From positions 144,471 through 208,470 of the forward strand of contig UZAN01039372.1 in NCBI GenBank assembly GCA_900618425.1: a stretch of 64,000 bases of DNA, read 5' to 3'. The notes beneath the pieces were generated by a model that searched no databases, was not told the DNA's origin, and saw only the letters and a list, made by a program, of their open reading frames with translations. This document shows positions 48,729-60,092 of the stretch, piece by piece. The position numbers and the translations under genes were made by a program. This DNA comes from Echinostoma caproni (Eukaryota > Platyhelminthes > Trematoda > Plagiorchiida > Echinostomatidae). Position 1 is the first letter of the stretch. The number at the start of each line of letters is the position of its first letter.

Positions 48729-51700
48729 TGGTTGAAAGAAACGTGAATTTTATGTTCGCATTTCATGGCAAGTGGCAGTCAGTTGGTAAAGTTAAGCCAG
48801 CAACATATTTAGCAACGCGCATCACAAATGAGGAACTAACTTGTCAAACAGTCAATTTCTCTCTCACCACATCCCGGGGTGGGATGTGATGTAAGCATCT
48901 TCTGGCTGGTCAAAAAATCATCGCTAAATCATATCCACCGATTTGAGCACTGCATAGCACCGAATTCGTGGGGATGCTACTTGAAGAAAATGGAATCTAA
49001 ATTGGTGCAGACTTCATTCCCAGTTTGACTATCACAAAATAAGAAGCAATGTGCAAAGGCAATAATCATAGTGCAATGAACTACACTATAGACTGGATAA
49101 CATCAGGGGTCGGATGTATAAGGCTACATATCGAGGTCTCACACGGAACGAGTGCAGTCGGTCCAATATATATATATATGTGAACTTTTCTTCTTTATCA
49201 CGGTATCTTCTAGTATATATATGAGTTTTAGACTCTCAAATTAAATTTTATTTAAATTTATTGCTCACAGTAGTTCATTTATCCCACACCGCAAACAGTT
49301 TGTTGCAGCTCTCTCAACCGCCCGATTACAACAAGATTAAAATGTAATTACTTGTCTTTAGGGTAATTCATGCAACATGAGAGTTAAACCGTTTTTCTAT
49401 CGGTTATTGTGTAAACCAAAAGATTCTGGGATGAAAGGCAACCATGAAAGCTTTCTTGGGATGGGACAAAGGTAGATACAATGGTCGACTAGAAACGAGG
49501 ATTTTCAGTGAGCCACGCAATGTGTGCAACCCAGACGCGTATATCTCCCAGTTCTCATCTTACAATCTCTCACTGCGCATAGAACGGAAGAAACAACGTA
49601 AACATAAAAGTAACATCTAGTTGCCCAGTTTATAAGCAAAGAGAAGATTGAAGAAAAATTGACTTTAGACGGAGCAGTCTTTGGTGAAAAAGAAGACAAA
49701 AATGAGACAGAAAATATCTACGTTGATGCACAATTATTTCACGCTATACCCCAGATTGCTGACAGATAATTTCCGTTTCGAACGAAAACAACAACAATGT
49801 GTTTTCATTATTGGATGCGAATGTTTGACGGAAGATCCTGCCTTTATAAACAGAACCAAATTCCGAAGTCCCAAGAAAAATATATTTCATAATTTCTAAT
49901 AATGGTGGAGGCAACTGATGAAATAATTAGCCTCGCTGAGTCGTGACACCTTGTATAAGCGCAAGGGAAAGCTTGTCAACTGATATGGGAATTCAGTTAC
50001 ACAAAATTGGCATTAGCATTTGACGGTTGTTAATGAGACATTTTTTCGAATATTTTTATGAAACGTGAATGCCTTCGTTCTCTTCCTCTATATTAAAGAT
50101 ATCATTATCCGAGTCATTCATTAGCTGCGATTGCGAGAGGACAAAACAAATGTTTTTGCTAAAAAAACAAAGTTCCATTAAAGTGCACTTACTGTTCACT
50201 GCTCTCTCTCTCTCCTTTTGTAAAAGAAAAACCTATGCATCCATAAGATTTCCCACTGATCGTCGGGGCTACTTTTTCCACCTAATCACGAGTGTTTACT
50301 GTTTCCCAAATCAACTTATTCCTAAATGAAAGTATTTCGCTGAAAATGCGTGTCCACTATGTTAAAAAAATTCGTATTTGTAATAAAAGCCATAGGTTTT
50401 TAAATTGCACTTGTCATTTATGCTTTACCTGAACCAATAATAGCTGCTCATAGTATGAATGGAAGAAGAACTGGTTTGGATACAGTACTGGGTAGACGAA
50501 TTTCACTTTACCTTTCTACGCCTTCAGGCTGGTTACTAGGAGGCGCATGCTTAGCTTCTGTGAATGTGGAATCTCATGACTGATAAAATGGAATGTTTAT
50601 TAGTCTGGTTTAGCAGAAAGAAGATAACATCTGCAATCTATTTCACCGCCCATAATAAGTGCCGTTCTAGTGAGTGAACCACTCTCCCATTACCCGTTTG
50701 TTAAATGATTGTACGAAGGATAAACTTTCCAGCTGCACTTGTAGACGTTTTAAGCTAAATGAAACCTATGGATTGATTCAAAGTACAGTCTTTATTGATC
50801 GTTTATAGTTTGAAAGCGGAAAGATCTTTGCCTCAAACACTGTTCCAATAAGCTGAAAGATCAGTTTCTACAATCCAATATGACACTCTTTCATCGCTCA
50901 CCTTTAACGTATACCGACAGGTTTGTACAATGCTGTAGCTTTTTATTCACAATCTGGTTTCGAGCGGGAGAAAAAAGTCATTCTCTCATAAACTATTTGC
51001 ACGTTACCTCAACCGATTTCATAAATGCAACGATTTTGGCGTTTATGAAACGATTTTGCCTCGAGTAGCATCAAAAACCCAATGTATCATTTTAATGTCA
51101 TACGAGTTCATCGAAATTCCAGTAATACAGTGTTTTAAAAACCTTTGGTAATAAATCTATGGTTCGATGACCGCAGTTAACTAGAGAACCGGTCTGATCC
51201 TGGGATAATCGCAGTGACAACTGAGCTTCAACTCTATCGTCAAAACTGTGTTGTTTAGGGTCACTCATGTACAAATCAGATTTGCAAAATGACAGTTTGC
51301 GTAACAATCGAAACTCCTTGACCGTGGTTTACGTGCAATATTTGCCTTTAAAGCAACTAATCGCGGTGAAATTCATCTGGTTGTGATCAACTCTAGAAGA
51401 AGCGCTGTTGACCACTGTTGACATGTGTTTACAATCCACATATGTCGCACAATTAGATTTGTCATCGTATGTTTTCTCTTTTTCGATCGGTACACCAAAT
51501 TAGCCATTTATTCGAAAGATATGTGTGCATTTCTTCAACTCCACTAACGCGAAACATGCAGGTCTTGATCATACTCGTGCAACGTGACCCTCATTTTTGA
51601 AATAAATTTCAGTTTTCAATATCAAACGTTTATTTTGATGGTTATGGATGAGGTGTATTTGTTTCGAACTTTATATCATTTCAACGTTTCTATGTCTCTT

Positions 51701-54405
51701 CTATGATCGTTCAAAAATTCACCTTGATGACTGCGATACAATTTTTCGTAGTTCGAAAGTTACAGATCAGATTGGGAAAATATTACTGCAAAGCAGAAAG
51801 AAAATCCCTTCTTTCTAAAAAGAGATTCCTGTTTCATGCTAGTTTTTATTAGGTTGAATACACGTATTCTAAATAGATTATCTATTTTCACTCAATGCAC
51901 AGTAAATAAGGTAATTAACGAGAATTTTCAACCGTAAATAAACTGATAAATTATTTGGCTACAGGCAGCTCACGCATTATTCCTAATCCTGAAAGAACTA
52001 AAATTATACTCTTAGAAACATCAAAGTTTATCAGCGAAAGTTGACCTCGCGGTGCGCGACTCGTTAAATAAGCGTCTCATAGAGTCATTATGCCCATGTA
52101 GAAACGACTACCCACAGTACACAGAAATGCTGAAGGGCAAATAGAAAAATGATAAGATGAAGACTATGAATCATTTTATTGAATAAATTCTAATTGTTTT
52201 TTTATCGAGGTTTCGTTATTTTAAAACTGATGCACCAGAAACCATATTTGAAATCGAGAAAACTTAAAGTTTATTTGCATTCGACTAACTAATGCAGAAA
52301 CATAAGTAGATATTAGTACTGATATCCTGCGTCCGATGTGGGTTATATCATATTCAATCCCACAAATCATGCTCGAACCACTAGGGATATGATGAAAGTC
52401 AGTATATTGCACGCTCTTGATTAATATCTGTATGAGCATAGTAAAATTTTCAGATGATTGATAATGCACAAAATTATAGAATTGTTCTCAACGGATACCC
52501 GCGAACCCTGTACATTACAAAATATTGATTAACCATGCACATAAAACTGAGATTGTAAAATTACTGTCGCCAGTGAATGAGCCGTGGGTAGCAGAAAGTA
52601 GCGTGACAGCAGATTTACTGATCCCTTCTCTCAACAGCTGATTGTGACATAGACGACATGGTTCCGGTTAATAATTCACCCATTATCTATGAAGAGCAAA
52701 GTCTTCCGTGACTCCATTCTGAGTTCTGACTCCATTTACTAACATCATATCCTCAAAGATAGATCCATCACTGACACTTGACCGTCGTTTAAAACAGCCA
52801 CACAGAGTGAATAGCGCATTTCTTTCGATTACCATGGGTAGTTCCACACAAAATCGTTTTGTTGCAGTTTCATGTGAACCGTGTGTAGTGGATTTTATAA
52901 CCCTAAAAATTTACGACTTCAGTCCAAAATATGTGCATACCGATGAAATCGTTATATTGTCAAATATTTTAAATCATTGTAGTAAGAACCTGCAAATGAT
53001 TTTGGGATGGCGAAGTAATGGTTTTCCATCGTTCAATGATGGAGGCAGTGGTTTATCACTTTGGGCACTCCACGAATTGGTTTCTTTTTCAACTAAGCAA
53101 ACCCGACCTCTTCCAACCCAAGTTGCCACTCATTGTTCGACAGTCTTGGATTGACCATTCGGTGGAAAAATGGCCATATCTGTATGCCTCATAAAATAAA
53201 CAAAAATAAAACAAAAAGTTTTGTTATTATTACAAACTCTTGAATCGAAGAGTTACTTAGTTCGACTTGGATATATTTTGTTTCACAGAAAATAACCTAG
53301 TGTATCACAAAATAACATCTATGTTCCACTGGAGGTCACGAAATGTTTGGTTCGTGTCACTCAAGATCAGGAAATTCTCATTGACCGCTTCAGGATGCCT
53401 GACTAATCGGTAATCGACCAAAGTTGTTCATCAGAGAAATGTTATAACTGTTCGTTGTAGAATTACTCTTTGCATCTTTCGTTTGACCAGAACTACTACT
53501 CTCGTCCATTTAGGAAACAGATTGCACTTTTCCAGATTACTATGTAATGAGATGTAAAAACTAAAACTAAACTATCACATCAAAAAATATGGTTATTCTT
53601 GTAATCGTCTGCAGTTATTACCTCGTAAATATTCTTTTTTCCAACGATGATGACTTATAAAAATGGAACGAGGAGTATTTGTATTTACATAATTTGCGTA
53701 AGATTGTGCTTACATTTCAGGTAAAAATATACACTGCTCGTTACAGTAAATAGAATATCGCTTAAATTTGTTCCGTGCATAAAAATTCTGACGTAATTCA
53801 CTTGCGGTATTATAGTAACTTACTGAGTGCGGCCCATGGTGTCAGTATTGCTTTTTGAAGGAAAAGATGTTGATCAGGTGAACTATTATATTTGTACAAG
53901 CCGCAATTTATCTACGAGTTCATTGTATAATCCCGATAAATTTCACCAGCTGATCATTGTCGACTGAGTGTTTGAATATACTAGCTGACAATGATGAGTG
54001 ACATTCCATCAATGCAACAGTGCTTTTTAGCTGATAAACCTGTAGTGACGAGAAGAGTTCTACCTATTCTTACGGTTTTTCCATAGCCATTTTCATTCAT
54101 TGTCTGTGAAATGAGTTTTCGGAATTATTTGTTAGTTTGCTCGAGGGTGAGCAGTCAAAACTGATTGATGATCGATGCGATAAATATCAACTATGTTCTA
54201 GTGACGACTCTCCAGGAAAGAAAGCCCTCTAAGGTTTGGCTTGAAGATAACTATTGAACAACACATGAATTGATCTGACGTTTCTTTTGGAGTTTGAGTG
54301 CACCCGATGGTCAGTAAGGCTTTTGCTTACCCTGAAGAAATGCGTTCATGATTTATTCATTGTGGAAGTCCTGATCGCTGATTTTCCATGGTGTTGAGGT
54401 ATTTT
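48729..54405. other. Unassigned stretch
   Basis: AT-rich sequence with an AT microsatellite at 49166-49180. The plus-strand frame at 52837-53154 (from its first ATG) has no recognised domain. It is followed by an A-rich tail (53188-53215) that might be the 3' end of an old retroposed element, but I cannot name one. Confidence 0.4.
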
Positions 54406-54408
54406 CAG

Positions 54409-54555
54409 GCACAACAGAAACAGTCTTCGGGTATAGTTTCAAGTCGAAGTTCAATTGGCACAGGAAGAATAGCCGTGTTTCAAATCTCCGAACAAGTGGT
54501 GCACCAATCGGATCTTGAACTTCTTGCTCGTGTCTGTCACCTGCTAGATTGCACG
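54409..54555 (+). CDS. Candidate internal exon, function unknown
   Basis: The acceptor GAGGTATTTTCAG|G ends at 54408 and the donor GCACG|GTAAAT follows 54555. The 147 bases are 49 codons in phase 0 at both ends. The peptide reads AQQKQSSGIVSSRSSIGTGR, IAVFQISEQVVHQSDLEL and LARVCHLLDCT. The segment looks richer in G+C than the surrounding AT-rich DNA and has a mixed amphipathic, helical-looking composition, as in ordinary cytosolic proteins. The frame stays open past the donor to 54678. I do not recognise a family. The pyrimidine tract is weak, which lowers confidence. Confidence 0.3.
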
Positions 54556-54679
54556 GTAAATTGTATCCGGAGCCAAAAGCTTGTAAATGATATCTTAAAG
54601 ATGTTAGGCATGCGGAATTGGTTATCGGTCTTCAATGAACTGTGGTTTATACTCACCACCTACCTACCCTCTGTGTAGG

Positions 54680-55300
54680 GTTATTTTCACCGAAACTTCG
54701 CAAGTCGAATCTCTAGTATAATCTCGTATTCTTTATCGGTAAACCTGCAAAATGACTCCCACAGATGAATTTTACATTATCTTGTAAAATTCATAAGGCT
54801 GATTATGCGAAATTCATTGATATTTTAACTTTCTTACTAATTAAAGGCTATTTGATGAAAGACAGACGATAAAGTTGAGCTCCGGAGGCGACACGTGCAC
54901 AGGAAATCCGGGTCGTTAGTGTGGTGAATACTCAGACAAATGTGAAATGTGAAACACAGATTTTTTACTTTGATGCGAAACGAGAAAGCTTCGTGAACGG
55001 TCATGGTGTCGTTTACAACCAAAACTATCCACATCAAATAATTATACACTACGGAATAACCATATGCTATGGAGTGGAATACTATCCGAAGAAGCGAGCT
55101 ACTTATAATTAAAAGGAAGGTAAACCGTTTCAACCTGTAGTGGTGCCTCGAGGTTTTCGAGCACCAACTTGAACTGAATTTCCTTGAAGCTGGATCTTGA
55201 TGAGAAATACCCAATGCATCCAGTCCGTCAGTCTACACTTGGAACTCACCACAATTAAGTGCTGCCCTGATTACAGCTTTTCAGTAGTGCATATGCATCT
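54680..55300. other. Unassigned stretch
   Basis: Open frames on both strands at 54837-55214 overlap each other and have no family motif. Nothing else is recognised. Confidence 0.4.
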
Positions 55301-55302
55301 TT

Positions 55303-55994
55303 ATGCATGGACGTAAACATCTCTCGACAAATCGTATGGCACGTGTATCCGTCATTACTGTATCAGAACGGACTGTTCAATTTGGTTCAGATGTTCTATT
55401 TCGCCTGTTCGCCGAGCTTGGCAATTTTTTTGCAAATGTTTCATCACCAGCCGAGGTGACACCATCAGTGCTTGTGAAGCGTCAATCTTCTGCTCGTATC
55501 CGTTCATTAATATATGTGTTCTTCTCCACCGACCAATTTTGTCCCTTGTTCTCATTGTGTTCGACTGGGTTCGCCGTTAAATTGGTGCGTGGGGGTGAGG
55601 TTGGTGGGGGGGGGGTGGCTGTCCATTCGTCTTGATTGTGGTTTCCGTCAGTTCTTAGGTCTCAGCGTGACCATTTTTGTTGCGTCGTTTGATCCTTGAG
55701 TTGCATTGGCCTGTACACATGATCCACTTCAATGTGCCTGTTGATTGAGTTGATTGAGGAGTGCCAAGCTTCGAGAAATTCTCTGGCGTGTTTTGACCGG
55801 GCTTGGTCCATAATTTTCACTAAAGTGAAGGCAAACTGATGTCCTTCTTGATCTTCGTGGTTCAGACGTCGTCTACATAGATAGTCAGGCATTTCGGTTT
55901 GCATGGCAGCAACCAAAGGAGATGGCATATGTTTGGTACACCGTGAATGTCCCACTGTCATGTCTTCCTTGTAGGTTAGGATATTCTGTCTCAA
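55303..55994 (-). mobile_element. Penelope-like GIY-YIG endonuclease C-terminal fragment with 3' tail
   Basis: On the minus strand the frame 55994-55662 reads MRQNILTYKEDMTVGHSRCT and later EGHQFAFTLVKIMDQARSKH, AREFLEAWHSSINSINRHIE and VDHVYRPM. The REFLEAWHS-x-NSINRH segment after an HxxxxGH-like stretch is the C-terminal part of a GIY-YIG endonuclease of the kind carried by some Penelope-like elements. A C-rich stretch (a G-rich tract at 55586-55618 on the plus strand) and a second protein-like piece (55555-55355, with MKHLQKNCQARRTGEIEHLN) continue the element's 3' part. The RT and the YIG core are absent. It is clearly a different family from the other two PLE fragments here. The tail assignment is less certain than the endonuclease. 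Confidence 0.6.
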
Positions 55995-55999
55995 TCAGC

Positions 56000-57080
56000 G
56001 CTTTTAAGCTAAATTTTCAGCTCACTTTTAACCAAAAGTGAGTGGCAGTGTGGGAGAAATTGATCTTAGCAGACTAACTTTCCAAGTTCGTCATCAGATA
56101 CAATACCCAGTTATTCCAATCGACCATTCAATCCCGAATTCCTATCAATATCTATCCAAACATGTTCAAGGGAGTGACACATCGGATTGCAATCCTTTGC
56201 TTTCGGATTAAATTCCCTGTAGATTCGGTGGATATACACCTTGATTACTTTCCGTCTGTTGGATGAATGAAAAGGTGATCTTTCCGAACAGAAACCTCTA
56301 AATGTTCCCAGTAATTTGCGATTACTCAGAATGTGAGCGATCATCAAATGTTCCGTTTAACTACCTGATAAATGCTTCCTCTCTACACTATCGTTTGCAT
56401 AGATGATCATTTACAAACACGTTTCCTTCTTGGTTTCATGCCTGACCTTCAGTTCACGCTGATGTCAGATAGTTCGTTCTGTATGATCATAGTTACTGCA
56501 AATGTCTGGACCTTGCTGAGACCAATTTGTTGTCAACATCTGTCTACTTGAGTCGCATTGGTCAGTACCCGGACACAGGTGCGAGAATGTGTACCGTGGC
56601 GGGGATGGGCGGAGGATAAAATGGTCATGCTCTCATTCCCTCTCTCTCTTCAAACAAAGGCAACACGTTTCACAGGTATGTTGAGGGATGGTGGGTAAGC
56701 CTGGGAGTGAAGGTAAAGCTCGCGAGGGAATTTCGTCAAGAAGTGGGCAGTTTTTGTCTTGACATAAGATCACTCAATGAGGAAACATGATGCAACCGGT
56801 CACGTTTGTCTGCTGACCTCTATTAAGAATGCAGACGAAGTGGTAGTCGGCGTGACTCATGCTAGAGTCGAAAGTCTGTCTACTTTTGGTCATCGCCCTC
56901 GCCTCCCCCACACACCCCGTTTCACCGCTCACTTCGCCATCAAGACGGGTTTTCCGAACCTTCAAAATCTACCACATCCATCCTGGAAATATCAATGTTG
57001 TTATCACAAGCTCGTCTTGTTTGGGCATTCCATCCCTATCGAATGTGATTGTACCTAAGTAAATTTGTAAAACTGAAAAT
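56000..57080. other. Unassigned stretch
   Basis: No coding exon or repeat family was recognised. Overlapping frames at 56774-57154 on both strands have no motif. Confidence 0.4.
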
Positions 57081-57085
57081 TGCAG

Positions 57086-57271
57086 TTCATTGTGCGAAGT
57101 GTGAACAAGTTCAACAGTGGAACTCAGTGATAAAAATGGAGTGTGAGCAAGCAAATTCTTTAGAACAGTTTCCTTCCGAACGTCTCACGCAGGATGCCAA
57201 AAAGCGTTTCCCACATTCTCGTTGTATGCAGGGTATTCTCTTTTCTGTTCATAGGGAACATAAAATCACTG
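57086..57271 (+). CDS. Candidate internal exon encoding a cysteine-containing module
   Basis: The acceptor AACTGAAAATTGCAG|T ends at 57085 and a strong donor ATCACTG|GTAAGC follows 57271. The exon is 186 bases (62 codons), phase 1 at both ends. The peptide reads HCAKCEQVQQWNSVIKMECE, QANSLEQFPSERLTQDAKKR and FPHSRCMQGILFSVHREHKI. The ECEQ...PxSRCxxG arrangement faintly recalls the first half of a thyroglobulin type-1 domain, but the following QC and CWCV are not seen, so I do not assign it. The symmetrical phase suits an extracellular module. The pyrimidine tract is poor and no neighbouring exon was found. Confidence 0.3.
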
Positions 57272-59259
57272 GTAAGCGTTCAAAATATTTTTCATACCGT
57301 GCGAAACAGTTTTGTATTCACCATGATTCGTTTCAGAGCTGACTCGTTTAATTCCCGCTAAAATTCCATCAGGTCATGCTCATTGATTGATTGAAGGAAA
57401 CCAAAGCATTTTCTTTCGTTTACTTTGAACCTATGAAGATAAATTTATACAATCGTTTCTAGGGAAGAAGAATGCTGAAGCAATATGATGGAAGAACAAA
57501 TGCGCGCTTTTAGATTCCTAAAACAGAACTTCTGAATTGACGCTAATGTTCATCGTACCGTTTACTTCTAAATAAAGAATTTCAAAGAATAATAATTCAA
57601 AGATTAATACTACTAAAAAATGAACAATATAACGAGCTAGCTTGCTTTTGTAACTTTTTCTTTGGGGCTTTTAAATGGTTCAAGATGATAATGCGAATTT
57701 GATTTCCACAAAGCCAACAAGTTTTCATTAAATGTGGTCCAATTGTGCTAACCAAAAGGTTGCCAAACTCGACCGATTTATGAAATTGGAATGCATTTGG
57801 GTGCAAATATATCTTGAGGGCTTCGAGGATTTTACAGGAAACTGTTTATACACCGTGCACTGTTTCATGCGAACCGCTGCGTCTAAGGTGCCGATTTCGG
57901 TTTGTGACGTATTTGGCATACAAAACAGAAGAAATTCCGTGAAAAATGTGCCAACTAATGACATGCCTGTTTAAGTCGATCATAGTGTAAACCAACCTGT
58001 CCATACCTTTTCGAGTACTGGGAATTTAAGTGCGCACGGAAGCAGTGGCAAGTCTTGGTATTGGTTGCTATAGTACTGCCCTCGGTTGGTGCAAACTGCT
58101 TGCCCATGAGTAGCTCTGTGTTGTGGTTCATTATAAGCAGAGAACCGACTGCCATCGGGTAGTTTCGCTAGGTAGGTTAGAATTAAATATCCACAGATCT
58201 GTTTAATGTTAGAGGTTGTCATAACACTGAACTCGCCAGGGGACAATGGTTGACATCTGAGTGATGCTTCCCAAAGAATGATTGTAAACGGAATGTTATC
58301 TCCCTACCCCACCTATGTTAGCCTCCTCCGGGAAAGCACCAAACAATTGGGCTCACTTTTCACAGCAGTGAACTGAATCATGCGTTTGGCGTAGGTAAAA
58401 CTTCGCTGCAAAACTGCACACCAACAGAGTCACAGGTGGATCTCTTTGTCGGAAAACTCGTCCTTAAAATCAGGTCTCAGTGAGATTTTGCCTTGCTTAA
58501 TACCGTTTCATCCAAGCAGTTCTTTTTTAGATTGAAATCCATCTGAAACAAAGTGGAAAAAAGTTGTTGAATTACTGCACCACTATTTGGTCTTGAATGG
58601 TCTAACTTTTCAAATTAGTATCGAGCAGCAATGAATGTGTTGTTAAAAACTTTTTATATTTATGAGAACTGATATGATTCTGGCAATCGTAAAAGTTTCA
58701 AAATCAATAGCAAACAGGATGCTGGATATTTAATTTATTGACCAGTAGTGTGGTTGAAAGTTTTAGTATCTTTTCTGACGAATTCTCTCATGTAAACAAA
58801 CCTTAGTTTTCTTTGTAACAATAGGATAATTTTTTTTAAAGCAGTTGTCCTATATAGAAAATATTTACAACTACCGTTCAGAAACGGAACTGTTATCAAT
58901 ACGAACGAGCAGTCCAATCATTGGGGAAAATAGTGACGATTGTGGGCTTCAGAGGGAGGCTTTTGAATACAACGAGATTACATCCTATATCAACCGAACC
59001 ACAATCACCACTCCCATTATAATGACCAAGCCGCAATTCATCATTTAACCTATTCTGATTGTTAAAGCAGCTATTTCTATACTTTCGGAGACCGAAAGAT
59101 TTTCACCGGGCAATAAAGATGCTCGTCATTCCTGAAGCCGAAATTACACACTCACACTGAACAAAGGTCAGAGTAAGGTTTTGTACCCAATAGATGCTCC
59201 ATTATGGACAAGTATCTCTCTCCTCACCAAGAACACAAACACACACAAATACATCGCCC
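57272..59259. other. Unassigned stretch; protein-like frame at 57732-57974
   Basis: The plus-strand frame 57732-57974 (80 codons) includes LECIWVQIYLEGFEDFTGNC then LYTVHCFMRTAASKVPISVC, with six cysteines. It begins at an ATG that directly follows a stop, and it has no splice signals I trust. The opposite strand is also open for 78 codons, so it may be chance. No other feature is recognised. A CA-rich run leads into the gap at 59260. Confidence 0.35.
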
Positions 59260-60092
59260 NNNNNNNNNNNNNNNNNNNNNNNNNNNNNNNNNNNNNNNNN
59301 NNNNNNNNNNNNNNNNNNNNNNNNNNNNNNNNNNNNNNNNNNNNNNNNNNNNNNNNNNNNNNNNNNNNNNNNNNNNNNNNNNNNNNNNNNNNNNNNNNNN
59401 NNNNNNNNNNNNNNNNNNNNNNNNNNNNNNNNNNNNNNNNNNNNNNNNNNNNNNNNNNNNNNNNNNNNNNNNNNNNNNNNNNNNNNNNNNNNNNNNNNNN
59501 NNNNNNNNNNNNNNNNNNNNNNNNNNNNNNNNNNNNNNNNNNNNNNNNNNNNNNNNNNNNNNNNNNNNNNNNNNNNNNNNNNNNNNNNNNNNNNNNNNNN
59601 NNNNNNNNNNNNNNNNNNNNNNNNNNNNNNNNNNNNNNNNNNNNNNNNNNNNNNNNNNNNNNNNNNNNNNNNNNNNNNNNNNNNNNNNNNNNNNNNNNNN
59701 NNNNNNNNNNNNNNNNNNNNNNNNNNNNNNNNNNNNNNNNNNNNNNNNNNNNNNNNNNNNNNNNNNNNNNNNNNNNNNNNNNNNNNNNNNNNNNNNNNNN
59801 NNNNNNNNNNNNNNNNNNNNNNNNNNNNNNNNNNNNNNNNNNNNNNNNNNNNNNNNNNNNNNNNNNNNNNNNNNNNNNNNNNNNNNNNNNNNNNNNNNNN
59901 NNNNNNNNNNNNNNNNNNNNNNNNNNNNNNNNNNNNNNNNNNNNNNNNNNNNNNNNNNNNNNNNNNNNNNNNNNNNNNNNNNNNNNNNNNNNNNNNNNNN
60001 NNNNNNNNNNNNNNNNNNNNNNNNNNNNNNNNNNNNNNNNNNNNNNNNNNNNNNNNNNNNNNNNNNNNNNNNNNNNNNNNNNNNNNNNNNNN
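59260..60092. other. Assembly gap (833 N)
   Basis: A run of N following a CA-rich patch and CGCCC. Open frames spanning it are artefacts. Confidence 0.99.

Noticed and set aside
48145..48766. Open frames of about 190-230 codons
   Set aside because: They consist almost wholly of N from the assembly gap.
56083..56097. CTGATGA...GAAA on the minus strand, another hammerhead look-alike
   Set aside because: Stem II is three weak pairs and neither stem I nor stem III closes around a UH cleavage site.
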